A program made the translations under genes and the position numbers. From Tabrizicola sp. (GTDB lineage: Bacteria > Pseudomonadota > Alphaproteobacteria > Rhodobacterales > Rhodobacteraceae): 64,000 bases of DNA. The first letter of the stretch is position 1, and every line of letters begins with the position of its first letter. The notes below the pieces were generated by a model that made no database searches, had not been told where the DNA came from, and was given only the letters and a program-made list of their open reading frames with translations. Below, one piece after another: positions 28,241 to 36,801 of the stretch. Location: NCBI RefSeq assembly GCF_030373185.1, contig NZ_JAUCZH010000003.1, positions 124,001 through 188,000 on the forward strand. The letters run 5' to 3'.

Positions 28241-30336
28241 GCCTCAACCCCTTTGCGGACCAGAAGAAGACTTCCATCATCCTGCATCACCACATCGAAG
28301 GATGAGGTGACGACGGTCGAGGTTTCTCGTTCCAGCACCACGGCAGGGCCGGAAAGCCGGGCGCCGGGCGCAAAGCCGGACCGTTCGACGATGGCGGTTG
28401 GCAAAGCCTCACCCCTCGCCGGATCGAAGACAGGACGGGACACAGACACGCCAGCCTCGGTCCGGCCCAAGGTCAGCTCGCGGCGCATCGGCGCGGCACG
28501 GCTGTCCTGCGCCTTGACCGAGAAGGTCACGATTTCAATCTCCAGACCATCCAGCCCGTCAATGGCACGGCCAAAGAAGCGGGCGTAACTGGTCTGGAAG
28601 GCTTGGCGCAGCAGATCAATGTCGGCTACCGTGAAGGGGCGGTCCGGCAGCGCCACCGGAATCTCCCATCCCTGGCCCACATAGCGCATGTAGGCGGTGA
28701 TCTCGCGCTGGATCGCCCCGTCGGTGCCAGCGCGCACAAAACCTTCGGCCGTTGCTTTCAGTCCGTCCAGCAGGGCATTAACGTCACCCGCCACGAAGGC
28801 CGAAAGCCGCGTCACCTTGGACGCGAGCGCCTCATATCCGAAGGGGGCCTTCAAGAATCCGATGGCCGAACCCACGCCTGCCCCCGCCGGGATCAGGCAT
28901 TGGTTGATGCCCAGCTTTTCGCACAAGCGGGCGGCATGCAGGGGTGCTGCACCGCCAAAGGCCACCATGGTGTTGTCCGAGATGTTCTTGCCGTTTTCCA
29001 CCGCATGCACGCGGGCGGCGTTGGCCATGTTTTCGTCCACAACCTCGCAGATGCCAAAGGCGGCGGGGGTGGCGGGAAGGTTCAGCCTGCCGCCCACATC
29101 GCGCAGGATCGCGGCTTCAGAAGCGGCGGTAGACAACTTGATCGCGCCGCCGGCAAAGTTGTCGGGATCGATCTTGCCCAGCACCAGATCGGCATCGGTG
29201 ATCGTCGGACGCAGGCCCCCCCGCTGGTAGCAGGCCGGTCCGGGTTCCGAGCCGGCGCTTTCCGGGCCGGTCTGGATGCGGCCCATGGCGTCAACCGAGG
29301 CGATGGACCCGCCACCGGCGCCAATCTCGATCATCTCGATCACCGGGATCGAGATCGGCATGCCCGAACCCCTGGCAAAGCGTGCCGTACGGGCAACTTC
29401 GAAGCTGCGGGCGGTCTTTGGGGTAAAGCCCTCGATCAGGCAGATCTTCGCGGTTGTGCCGCCCATGTCATAGCTGACGACCCTCTCAAGCCCGAAGCGC
29501 CGCGCGACATCGGCGGCGAAGATCGCACCGCCTGCGGGGCCGCTTTCAACCAGACGCACCGGAAACGCGGCGGCGGTTTCAACGCTGATCAAGCCGCCGC
29601 CCGAATGGATCATGAAGACCGGGCAGCCTGCGCCCGTTTCCTTCAGCCGCACCTGCAACCGGCCCAGATAATCGGCCATCTGCGGACGCACATAGGCATT
29701 GGCGCAGACGGTATTGAAGCGTTCAAACTCGCGCATCTGCGGCGAGACTTCGGACGAGATCGAGATCGGCAGACCCGTCTTCGCCGCGATGATCGCCCGC
29801 GCGCGTTCCTCATGCGCGTGGTTCATGTAGGAATGGATGAAGCCGATGGCGACGGCCCCGAAACCGCCAGCCGCGATCCGGTCAGCCAGGGTTTCCAGCG
29901 CGGACTCGTCCAGCGGCGCCAGCTCTTGCCCCTGCGCGCCGATCCTGCCTGCGACAGTGAAGCGATCCTCGCGCGGGACAAGCGGCAAGGGCAGGCGCAT
30001 GTTCAGATCATACTGGTCGAACCGGCTTTCGGTCCGCATCTCGATCACGTCGCGGAAACCCTCGGTGGTGACAAAGGCCACCCGGGCGCCCCGCCGTTCG
30101 ATCAGGGCATTGGTGGCCAGTGTAGTGCCATGAATCACGATCTCAAGATCCGCAGGACCAAGGCCCGCCTCGGCCAGCACGGTCTCCATGGCATCGAGAA
30201 TGGCCTGTTCGGGGGCGGCGTAGTCGGTCAGCACCTTGGCGGAATACAACCGACCATGCGCCTCGAGTGCCACATCGGTGAAGGTGCCGCCGATGTCGGC
30301 CCCCAGCCGGATTTGCTGGCGGATCTGGCTGGTCAT
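28237..30336 (-). CDS. hydantoinase A / oxoprolinase family subunit
   Basis: A 699-residue ASKHA-fold ATP-binding subunit. It begins with the phosphate-binding RLGADIGGTFTDVALE, then EIVIHGTTLATNALIERRGARVAFVTTEGFRDV, and has a central SYDMGGTTAKICLI, all diagnostic of HyuA/OplahA. It pairs with HyuB encoded immediately downstream. In hydantoin or 5-oxoproline metabolism ATP phosphorylates the substrate amide before hydrolysis; the substrate here cannot be read from sequence. It overlaps the upstream TPP-enzyme stop by 4 bp. Confidence 0.93.
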   Translation of the reverse strand: MTSQIRQQIRLGADIGGTFTDVALEAHGRLYSAKVLTDYAAPEQAILDAMETVLAEAGLGPADLEIVIHGTTLATNALIERRGARVAFVTTEGFRDVIEMRTESRFDQYDLNMRLPLPLVPREDRFTVAGRIGAQGQELAPLDESALETLADRIAAGGFGAVAIGFIHSYMNHAHEERARAIIAAKTGLPISISSEVSPQMREFERFNTVCANAYVRPQMADYLGRLQVRLKETGAGCPVFMIHSGGGLISVETAAAFPVRLVESGPAGGAIFAADVARRFGLERVVSYDMGGTTAKICLIEGFTPKTARSFEVARTARFARGSGMPISIPVIEMIEIGAGGGSIASVDAMGRIQTGPESAGSEPGPACYQRGGLRPTITDADLVLGKIDPDNFAGGAIKLSTAASEAAILRDVGGRLNLPATPAAFGICEVVDENMANAARVHAVENGKNISDNTMVAFGGAAPLHAARLCEKLGINQCLIPAGAGVGSAIGFLKAPFGYEALASKVTRLSAFVAGDVNALLDGLKATAEGFVRAGTDGAIQREITAYMRYVGQGWEIPVALPDRPFTVADIDLLRQAFQTSYARFFGRAIDGLDGLEIEIVTFSVKAQDSRAAPMRRELTLGRTEAGVSVSRPVFDPARGEALPTAIVERSGFAPGARLSGPAVVLERETSTVVTSSFDVVMQDDGSLLLVRKGVEA

Positions 30337-32000
30337 GACTTGGCCTTTGCCGCAAGGGCAGCGTCCCGCATCTGCGACAGCGTCTGGCGTGGGGTCAGCG
30401 CCTCGGGGCTGATGTTCAAGTCCAGCACCGCACCCGTGCGCGATGCCAGGGCGCGGGCAAAGGCGGCGGGGAAATCTTCGGTCCGGCCCACCTTTTCGGC
30501 GTGAAAGCCGTAGGACTTGGCCAGCATTGTGAAATCCGGGTTCTGCAAGTCCGTCCCCGAAACGCGCGCGGGATAGTGCCGTTCCTGATGCGCGCGGATC
30601 GTGCCGTAAGTGCCATTGTTCAGGATCAGCACGATGGGCTGCGCCCCAGCCTGCATGGCCGTGCCAAGCTCCTGACAGTTCATCTGGAAATCGCCGTCAC
30701 CAGCAAAGCAGACGACCGTGCGCTCAGGGCAGGCCACCTTGGCCGCCACTGCTGCGGGCAGGCCATAGCCCATGGCCCCCGATTGCGGCGCCAGAAGCCG
30801 CGCTTTGGGGCCGAATTTGAAGAACTTGTTCGGCCAGACGGTGAAGTTGCCCGCGCCATTGGTCAAGATCACATCCTCGGGCAAGACCTCGCGCAGATGC
30901 GCCGTCACCAGCCCCATGTCCACGGGCGAGGGCTGCGGTGGCAGGGCAAAGGTCGCCTCGTAATCCGACCGCGCCCGCGCCCGCCAGTCCGCCCAGTCGC
31001 CCTTGACCGGCGTCAGCGCGGCGGCAAAGGCGTTTGGCCCTGCGGGGATGCCAAGCGTGGGGATATAGATCTTCCCGATTTCCCGATCCGACCCATGCAC
31101 ATGGATGATCTTCTGGCGCGGCTGCGGCACCTGAAAGAGCGTGTAACCTTCGGTCGAAATCTCGCCAAAGCGGGTGTTCAGCGCCAGCACCACATCGGCC
31201 TCGGCCATCGTCTTGCGCACGCCCGCCGCAAGGCCCAGCCCAAGGTCGCCGGCGTAGCAGGGCGAATGATTGTCAAACATGTCCTGATAGCGCAGCGCCG
31301 CCACGACCGGAATGTCGGAGGCCTCGGCAAAGGCCTTCAGCGCGGCTTTGCCGTCGGCGGTCCAGTTGCAGCCGCCCAGCAGAATGGCCGGACGCCGGGC
31401 GCCGGCCAGCATCGCCAAGGCTTCGCGCAAGGCGCCTGCCTCGGGCGCGGGTTCGGCGATGCGGGCCGGGCCAGACAGGGGGGCGGCGTCAGACAGGCTG
31501 GTCAGCATGTCCTCGGGCAGGGCCACGACCACCGGCCCGGGGCGGCCGGTGGTGGCGGTGATCCAGGCGCGCGACAGGATTTCCGGGATGCGGTCCACGT
31601 CATCGATCTCGACGGCCCATTTCGCCATGGTCCCGAAGACGGCGCGATAGTCGATTTCCTGAAACGCCTCGCGGCCCCGCATGTCGGTGCCGATCTGCCC
31701 GACAAGGCAAAGCATCGGGGCGGAATCCTGCATCGCGGTGTGGATCCCGATCGAGGCATTGGTGACCCCCGGCCCCCGCGTCACGAAGCACAGCCCCGGC
31801 TGACCCGTCAGTTTGCCCCAGGCTGCGGCCATGAAGGCGGCACCGCCTTCGTTGCGGCAGAGGACAAAATCCAGGCGGCCCTGCGTGTCATGCAGCGCAT
31901 CCAGTACCGCCAGATAGCTTTCACCGGGAACCCCGAAACCTTTGCTTGCGCCAAGTGCCACAAGGCTTTCGACCAAAAGCTGTCCGCCGTTTCGCATCAT
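30333..32000 (-). CDS. thiamine-pyrophosphate-dependent enzyme (acetolactate synthase-like)
   Basis: A 555-residue TPP enzyme of the acetolactate synthase/glyoxylate carboligase/oxalyl-CoA decarboxylase superfamily. The Pyr domain holds the catalytic Glu in CRNEGGAAFMAAAWGKLTG. The PP domain has the TPP-Mg motif GDGDFQMNCQELGTA ending at NNGTYGTIRAH. The intervening domain is normal. Housekeeping IlvB partners (ilvN) are absent nearby, so it is not the biosynthetic enzyme. It is the first gene of the operon. ATG at 32000 or 31997 is possible, the latter better spaced from GGGGGA. Confidence 0.88.
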   Translation of the reverse strand: MMRNGGQLLVESLVALGASKGFGVPGESYLAVLDALHDTQGRLDFVLCRNEGGAAFMAAAWGKLTGQPGLCFVTRGPGVTNASIGIHTAMQDSAPMLCLVGQIGTDMRGREAFQEIDYRAVFGTMAKWAVEIDDVDRIPEILSRAWITATTGRPGPVVVALPEDMLTSLSDAAPLSGPARIAEPAPEAGALREALAMLAGARRPAILLGGCNWTADGKAALKAFAEASDIPVVAALRYQDMFDNHSPCYAGDLGLGLAAGVRKTMAEADVVLALNTRFGEISTEGYTLFQVPQPRQKIIHVHGSDREIGKIYIPTLGIPAGPNAFAAALTPVKGDWADWRARARSDYEATFALPPQPSPVDMGLVTAHLREVLPEDVILTNGAGNFTVWPNKFFKFGPKARLLAPQSGAMGYGLPAAVAAKVACPERTVVCFAGDGDFQMNCQELGTAMQAGAQPIVLILNNGTYGTIRAHQERHYPARVSGTDLQNPDFTMLAKSYGFHAEKVGRTEDFPAAFARALASRTGAVLDLNISPEALTPRQTLSQMRDAALAAKAKS

Positions 32001-32069
32001 GATTTCCCCCAGCCTGTCTCGCGGCCATCCTGACCGTTTCCGGCCTTGGCGGAAATCAAGAATTGCGGG

Positions 32070-32096
32070 CGATAGACAAGTTATCCTTGTCTATCG
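32070..32096. promoter_or_regulatory. putative operator: perfect 11-bp inverted repeat
   Basis: CGATAGACAAG, a 5-nt spacer TTATC and CTTGTCTATCG form a perfect inverted repeat about 70 bp upstream of the TPP-enzyme start, in a 342-bp intergenic stretch (32001-32342). No T tract follows on the minus strand, so a terminator for the upstream tRNA is less likely than a regulator site. LysR at the end of the operon is the obvious candidate ligand. I see nothing else recognisable in the stretch. Confidence 0.55.
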
Positions 32097-32342
32097 TTGC
32101 AAAGTCAGCGGCGACCCTCGCCCTGTCTGCCGCAGTGACCCTGTGCAGGTTTCCGGATCTGCGAAGGCTGAAGCGCGCTTTCAAACGTCAACGATTCGGT
32201 CCTGATGAGACCCATGCCATGCATGCTCAGCGCCGGTTTCCGGCAGGTCGCCTCATGGCTCTTGAAATTGACATCCGGTCACCCGACCGGCAAGGAACAC
32301 CGCCTGAAGCGCGGACTGTTCCGACCCTTGGTAGTGGGTAAA

Positions 32343-32427
32343 TGGTGCCCAGAAGAGGACTCGAACCTCCACGCCTTGCAGCGCTGGTACCTGAAACCAG
32401 TGCGTCTACCAATTCCGCCATCTGGGC
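32343..32427 (-). tRNA. tRNA-Leu (anticodon CAG)
   Basis: An 85-nt cloverleaf with encoded CCA. The acceptor stem GCCCAGA pairs with TCTGGGC, the D arm is GCGGAATTGGTAGACGC, and the anticodon loop TTCAGGT sits on a perfect CTGGT/ACCAG stem with the anticodon at 32391-32393. A long class II variable arm is present and the T arm contains TTCGAGT. It decodes CUG, the main leucine codon in this GC-rich genome. Confidence 0.97.
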
Positions 32428-32581
32428 ACTGATGGGCGATGTAACGACCCCTTCTGGTGAAGTCAACGGCCCCCGCTGCAAAATTCGTCGCACCGGTTTT
32501 ACCTTGCCCGGCCTTGGCGTGGGGGGTATTCATCCGGCCAGTTTCCGGCGTTTCACGCGCCCGTGGACAGGAGCATCACGG

Positions 32582-33568
32582 ATGAGCAAGCTTGTCACCA
32601 TCTTCGGCGGATCGGGCTTTGTAGGCCGCTATATCGCCCGTCGCATGGCAAAAGAGGGTTGGCGCGTTCGCGTCGCCGTCCGTCGCCCGAACGAGGCACT
32701 GTTTGTCAGGCCATATGGCACGCCGGGGCAGGTCGAGCCGCTTTTGTGCAACATCCGCGATGATGCCAGCTTGCGCGCGCTGGTCCATGGGGCGGACGCG
32801 GTGGTCAATTGTGTCGGGATCCTGAACCGGTCGGGCAAGAACACCTTTGACGCGGTGCAAGCTGAAGGCGCGGGCCGGGTTGCCCGGATCGCTGCGGAAG
32901 AAGGCGTGGCGCATCTGGTCCAGCTTTCGGCCATCGGGGCTGATGCCGTGTCTGACAGCGACTATGCCCGCAGCAAGGCCGAAGGCGAGGCCGCGGTTCT
33001 GGCGGCGTTCCCCTCGGCCGTGATCCTGCGCCCGTCGATCATCTTTGGCACCGAAGACGGCTTCTTCAACCGCTTTGCCGCCATGACACGGATGGGGCCG
33101 ATCCTGCCCGTCGTCGGTGCCGACACGAAGTTTCAGCCGGTCTATGTCGATGACGTGGCACAGGCCGCGGTCAAGGGGGCTTTGGGGCAGGCGGAGCCGG
33201 GCATTTACGAACTGGGCGGGCCGGAGGTTGATACGTTCCGTGGGCTGATGGGCCGGATGCTCACCGTGATCCAGCGCCGCCGCGCCGTGGTGAACGTGCC
33301 ATTCTTCATCGCGCGGATCATGGGGTTCGCCTTTGACATGGTGCAGGCCGTGACCCTTGGTCTGATCGAAAACAAGATGATCACCCGCGATCAGGTGAAG
33401 AACCTTGCCCGCGACAACGTGGTTGCGCCGGATGCCAGGGGCTTTGCCGAACTTGTCATCACCCCCACCGCGATGGCAGCCGTGCTGCCGGATTACCTGT
33501 GGCGCTATCGTCCATCAGGCCAATATGCCGCGATCAAGGATTCCGCGAAGAACCTGAAAAAGGCCTGA
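32582..33568 (+). CDS. NDUFA9-like NAD(P)H-binding protein (complex I associated)
   Basis: A 328-residue atypical SDR resembling mitochondrial complex I subunit NDUFA9. The dinucleotide motif is [19 protein letters not shown], then [40 protein letters not shown] and [19 protein letters not shown]. In Rhodobacterales and Paracoccus a homologue co-purifies with or is counted as a complex I accessory subunit; the rest of complex I is not nearby. The frame is open upstream to 32342, but that part crosses the tRNA antisense. ATG at 32582 is the real start. Confidence 0.85.
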   Translation: MSKLVTIFGGSGFVGRYIARRMAKEGWRVRVAVRRPNEALFVRPYGTPGQVEPLLCNIRDDASLRALVHGADAVVNCVGILNRSGKNTFDAVQAEGAGRVARIAAEEGVAHLVQLSAIGADAVSDSDYARSKAEGEAAVLAAFPSAVILRPSIIFGTEDGFFNRFAAMTRMGPILPVVGADTKFQPVYVDDVAQAAVKGALGQAEPGIYELGGPEVDTFRGLMGRMLTVIQRRRAVVNVPFFIARIMGFAFDMVQAVTLGLIENKMITRDQVKNLARDNVVAPDARGFAELVITPTAMAAVLPDYLWRYRPSGQYAAIKDSAKNLKKA

Positions 33569-33572
33569 GGGG

Positions 33573-34373
33573 TTGGACACAACCCTTATTGCAGCCCTTC
33601 TGGGCCTTCTGGAAGGGCTGACGGAATTTCTGCCGGTGTCTTCGACCGGGCATCTGCTGCTGGCCGGGCATTTCCTTGGCTTCGAATCCAAGGGCAAGAC
33701 CTTCGAGGTGGTAATCCAGCTTGGCGCCATTCTGGCGCTTGGGTCGGTCTATGCTGCGATGGTAGCGCGGCTTTTCCTGCGCGCCCGGCATGACGTGGCC
33801 GCGCGACGGTCGATCCTGTCGGTCTTCATCGCGTTCTTGCCAGCCGTTGTGGTGGGCCTTCTGGCGCATGGTTTCATCAAGACCGTCCTCTTTGAAACGC
33901 CGATGCTGATTGCCGTCATGTTGATCCTTGGCGGCTTTGTCCTTTTGGTGATTGACCGTATTGCCCCGCCCGCAATCCACGATGACGCCTTGGCGCTACC
34001 GTTGCGGAAATCGCTGATCATTGGTCTTTATCAGTGTCTTGCGATGATCCCGGGGGTGTCTCGGTCCGGGGCCACCATTGTCGGCGCGCTGCTTCTTGGG
34101 GTCGAAAAGCGTGCGGCGGCAGAGTTTTCCTTCCTTCTCAGCCTGCCCACGATGGGCGCGGCCGTGGCCTATGATCTTTACAAGACCCGCGACGTTCTGG
34201 ATTTCGGCGCCGTGTGGGAAATCGCCATCGGTTTCGCCGTCGCCTTCGTGTCCGCGATTGTCGTGGTGCGATGGGTGCTAAGCTACATTGGGCGCAACGG
34301 TTATGCCCTGTTCGGCTGGTGGCGAATCATCGTTGGCAGCGTGGCACTTCTGGCGCTTTCTCTTGGGGCTTGA
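33573..34373 (+). CDS. uppP: undecaprenyl-diphosphatase UppP
   Basis: A 266-residue integral membrane phosphatase (BacA) that recycles the peptidoglycan lipid carrier undecaprenyl-PP and confers bacitracin tolerance. The first motif is [20 protein letters not shown] with the catalytic Glu and Ser, the second is [22 protein letters not shown], and about eight hydrophobic segments are visible. TTG at 33573 is the only start that keeps the N-terminal helix. It lies 4 bp downstream of the NDUFA9-like gene. Confidence 0.96.
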   Translation: MDTTLIAALLGLLEGLTEFLPVSSTGHLLLAGHFLGFESKGKTFEVVIQLGAILALGSVYAAMVARLFLRARHDVAARRSILSVFIAFLPAVVVGLLAHGFIKTVLFETPMLIAVMLILGGFVLLVIDRIAPPAIHDDALALPLRKSLIIGLYQCLAMIPGVSRSGATIVGALLLGVEKRAAAEFSFLLSLPTMGAAVAYDLYKTRDVLDFGAVWEIAIGFAVAFVSAIVVVRWVLSYIGRNGYALFGWWRIIVGSVALLALSLGA

Positions 34374-34534
34374 GGCGGTTCGGAAGTTTTGCTGACCTAA
34401 TTTTGGGAAAAAATGTCAACCTCTCTGCCATTTCTGCGAAAAATCGCACAAATAGGTAACTCATACTGACTTTTATTCCGCCCGGAAGGCCTGTACCAAA
34501 TCGCTCCCGAGAGAATCCGTTGGGAGGCGCAGCC

Positions 34535-35971
34535 GTGGCCACGCAGAAGATGCTGAAATTCGTCACTCTGGGCAAAGAGATGCCCGAAAAACGTGACGCA
34601 TCCTCGCGCGCGCAGGATTTCCATGAGATTTACCGCGAGTACGCTGACCAGAAGGCCGCCGAACAGGCAAGCAGGTGCAGCCAGTGCGGCGTGCCGTATT
34701 GCCAGTCGCATTGCCCGTTGCACAACAACATCCCCGATTGGCTGAAGCTGACCGCCGAGGGCCGGTTGCAAGAGGCCTATGAGGTTTCCCAAGCCACCAA
34801 CACCTTCCCGGAAATCTGCGGCCGCATCTGCCCGCAGGACAGGCTTTGCGAAGGCAACTGTGTCATCGAACAATCCGGCCACGGCACGGTGACGATCGGC
34901 GCGGTGGAGAAATACATCACCGACACTGCGTGGGAGGAAGGCTGGGTCAAGCCGATCCGCCCCTACGCCGAACGGACCGAAAGCGTCGGCATCATCGGTG
35001 CCGGGCCGGGCGGCCTTGCGGCGGCTGATGTGCTGCGGCGGCAGGGCGTGCAAGTCACGGTCTATGACCGCTATGACCGCTCGGGCGGGCTGCTGACCTA
35101 CGGCATCCCCGGCTTCAAGCTCGAAAAGGACGTGGTGGAACGGCGCAACGCCCAGCTTGCGGATGGCGGCGTGAACTTCGTTCTGAACTGCAATGTCGGC
35201 GAAGACATCACCTTTGACGCGATCCGGGGCCAGCATGACGCGGTGCTGATTGCGACCGGCGTCTACAAGGCGCGCGATATCGAAGCGCCCGGCGTTGGTG
35301 CCAAGGGCATCGTCAAGGCGCTGGACTACCTGACCGCCTCCAACCGCCACGGCTTTGGCGACGATGTGCCGGAGTTTGACAGTGGCGAGCTTGACGCCGC
35401 TGGCAAACGTGTGGTCGTGATCGGCGGCGGCGATACCGCTATGGACTGCGTGCGCACGGCGATCCGTCAGGGCGCACTGAGCGTGAAGTGCCTTTACCGC
35501 CGCGACAAGGCGAACATGCCGGGCAGCCAGCGCGAAGTGCAGAATGCCGAGGAAGAAGGCGTTGAATTCGTGTGGCTTTCCGCGCCCAAGGGCTTTACCG
35601 GCGGGACGGAAGTAGACGGCGTGATGGTCCAGAAGATGCGCCTTGGCGCGCCGGATGCGACCGGGCGTCAGGTGCCGGAAGTGATTGAAGGCGCCGACTA
35701 TGTGGAACCCGCCGATCTGGTAATTCAGGCGCTGGGGTTCGAGCCTGAGGCGCTGCCGACGCTTTGGGGCGTGCCCGAACTGAAGGTCACGCGCTGGGGC
35801 ACGATCAAGGCCGATTTCCGCAGCCACGAAACCAGCCTGCCCGGCGTCTATGCCGCTGGCGACATCGTGCGGGGGGCCAGCCTTGTGGTCTGGGCGATCC
35901 GCGACGGGCGCGAAGCGGCGGACGCGATCCTGGGGTATCTGTCCCAGACCGGGGCGGTGGCGGCGGAGTAG
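34535..35971 (+). CDS. gltD: glutamate synthase (NADPH) small subunit
   Basis: A 478-residue flavoprotein that passes NADPH electrons to GltB in the GOGAT cycle. The N-terminal cysteine-rich iron-sulfur region shows RCSQCGVPYCQSHCPLHNNIPDW and EICGRICPQDRLCEGNC. The FAD motif is VGIIGAGPGGLAAADVLRRQG and the NADPH motif is VVVIGGGDTAMDCVRTAIRQG. GTG at 34535 is chosen because GGGAGG lies 7 bp before it; TTG at 34520 would have no such site. It heads the gltD / secreted protein / gltB group. The 160 bp upstream are AT-rich and carry TGCGA-N4-TCGCA at 34435-34448. Confidence 0.95.
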   Translation: MATQKMLKFVTLGKEMPEKRDASSRAQDFHEIYREYADQKAAEQASRCSQCGVPYCQSHCPLHNNIPDWLKLTAEGRLQEAYEVSQATNTFPEICGRICPQDRLCEGNCVIEQSGHGTVTIGAVEKYITDTAWEEGWVKPIRPYAERTESVGIIGAGPGGLAAADVLRRQGVQVTVYDRYDRSGGLLTYGIPGFKLEKDVVERRNAQLADGGVNFVLNCNVGEDITFDAIRGQHDAVLIATGVYKARDIEAPGVGAKGIVKALDYLTASNRHGFGDDVPEFDSGELDAAGKRVVVIGGGDTAMDCVRTAIRQGALSVKCLYRRDKANMPGSQREVQNAEEEGVEFVWLSAPKGFTGGTEVDGVMVQKMRLGAPDATGRQVPEVIEGADYVEPADLVIQALGFEPEALPTLWGVPELKVTRWGTIKADFRSHETSLPGVYAAGDIVRGASLVVWAIRDGREAADAILGYLSQTGAVAAE

Positions 35972-35979
35972 TCTTCCTT

Positions 35980-36013
35980 CTGTCTTCCTTCCGTCTCTAC
36001 GCGCGGAAGACAG
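35980..36013. repeat. 9-bp-arm inverted repeat after gltD
   Basis: CTGTCTTCC and GGAAGACAG are perfectly complementary with a 16-nt loop, just after the gltD stop and before the next gene. It may attenuate or process the gltD transcript; there is no poly-T tail. Confidence 0.4.
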
Positions 36014-36063
36014 GGAAAATATTAAACGTCAGGACATGTGACCTGATTCAAGGTGAAACGGCG

Positions 36064-36798
36064 ATGCGTAGCATATTGATCATTGCCTGCCTGACCGCCC
36101 CGGCGGCCCCCGCCTTGGCGGGCAACTGGACGGCACCCGAGGGGTGCGAGGTGTTCATGACCGTGCAGGCCAAGGCCTGCCGGGTGTCAAACCATTACCG
36201 CTGCCTGGGGGATGCCGAGGGCGACCAGTGGCGCGCGGACTTTGATCAGGAAGGCGTGTTCTTCTACTCCCGCATCGATTTTGAAGGTCAATGGGTGGAA
36301 AGCTACACCCTCAACCCGACCGTGCGGCAAGTGCTGGATTCGCAGCGCGCCGACTCTGCCAGCTTTTCGGAATTGCTGGAAACCGGGATCGACACCTGGG
36401 ACTTCGGCATGACCCGCAACGACGGCAGCGCCAGTCAGGCGCGGGGCTATGACCGGTTGACCGGACGGACAGTTGTGATCGACGGGATCACCTTGTCCGA
36501 GACCGAAGTGGAGTTCATCGAAAGCGACGTGATGGGCAATACGCTCCGCCGGGCGCAGGGGAATGAATACCTGCACCCCGAATGGCGCCTGTTCTTTGCC
36601 GGACCGGGAGAAACCGACCTTGGCGACGGCCGCTGGATTCCCATCGACGGCAGCCCGGTAGAGTTCATCTTTCCCGGCGAGGACGGCTTTCTTGACACGC
36701 AGCCGAAGTATGACTGCGACGTGCTTTCAGCCAATGCCCGACCAATCCAGACCATCTTGCCCGCCCCCCAAATCCTGCCCGCCAGCTTGAAGGAATAA
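36064..36798 (+). CDS. secreted protein of unknown function between gltD and gltB
   Basis: A 244-residue protein with a clear signal peptide (RSILIIACLTAPAAPALAG, likely cut after ALA). The mature part has a Cys-rich start (EGCEVFMTVQAKACRVSNHYRCLGD) and a late Cys in YDCDVL. I recognise no enzyme motif. Rhodobacterales genomes, as I recall, carry a homologue at the same place. It starts 92 bp after gltD and ends 3 bp before gltB, so it is probably cotranscribed with glutamate synthase although it acts outside the cytoplasm. Confidence 0.75.
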   Translation: MRSILIIACLTAPAAPALAGNWTAPEGCEVFMTVQAKACRVSNHYRCLGDAEGDQWRADFDQEGVFFYSRIDFEGQWVESYTLNPTVRQVLDSQRADSASFSELLETGIDTWDFGMTRNDGSASQARGYDRLTGRTVVIDGITLSETEVEFIESDVMGNTLRRAQGNEYLHPEWRLFFAGPGETDLGDGRWIPIDGSPVEFIFPGEDGFLDTQPKYDCDVLSANARPIQTILPAPQILPASLKE

Positions 36799-36801
36799 GC
36801 C

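Noticed and set aside
26369-28588. 739-aa plus-strand frame across the hydantoinase B gene
   Set aside because: Antisense shadow; the minus-strand HyuB matches its family over the full length.
32070-32096. Intrinsic terminator for tRNA-Leu
   Set aside because: The palindrome is 250 bp downstream of the tRNA and is followed on the minus strand by GCCCGC, not a T tract; the operator reading is better.
32342-32581. N-terminal extension of the NDUFA9-like gene ([17 protein letters not shown])
   Set aside because: This peptide is a known artefact of reading through the antisense of a tRNA-Leu gene; family similarity begins at ATG 32582.
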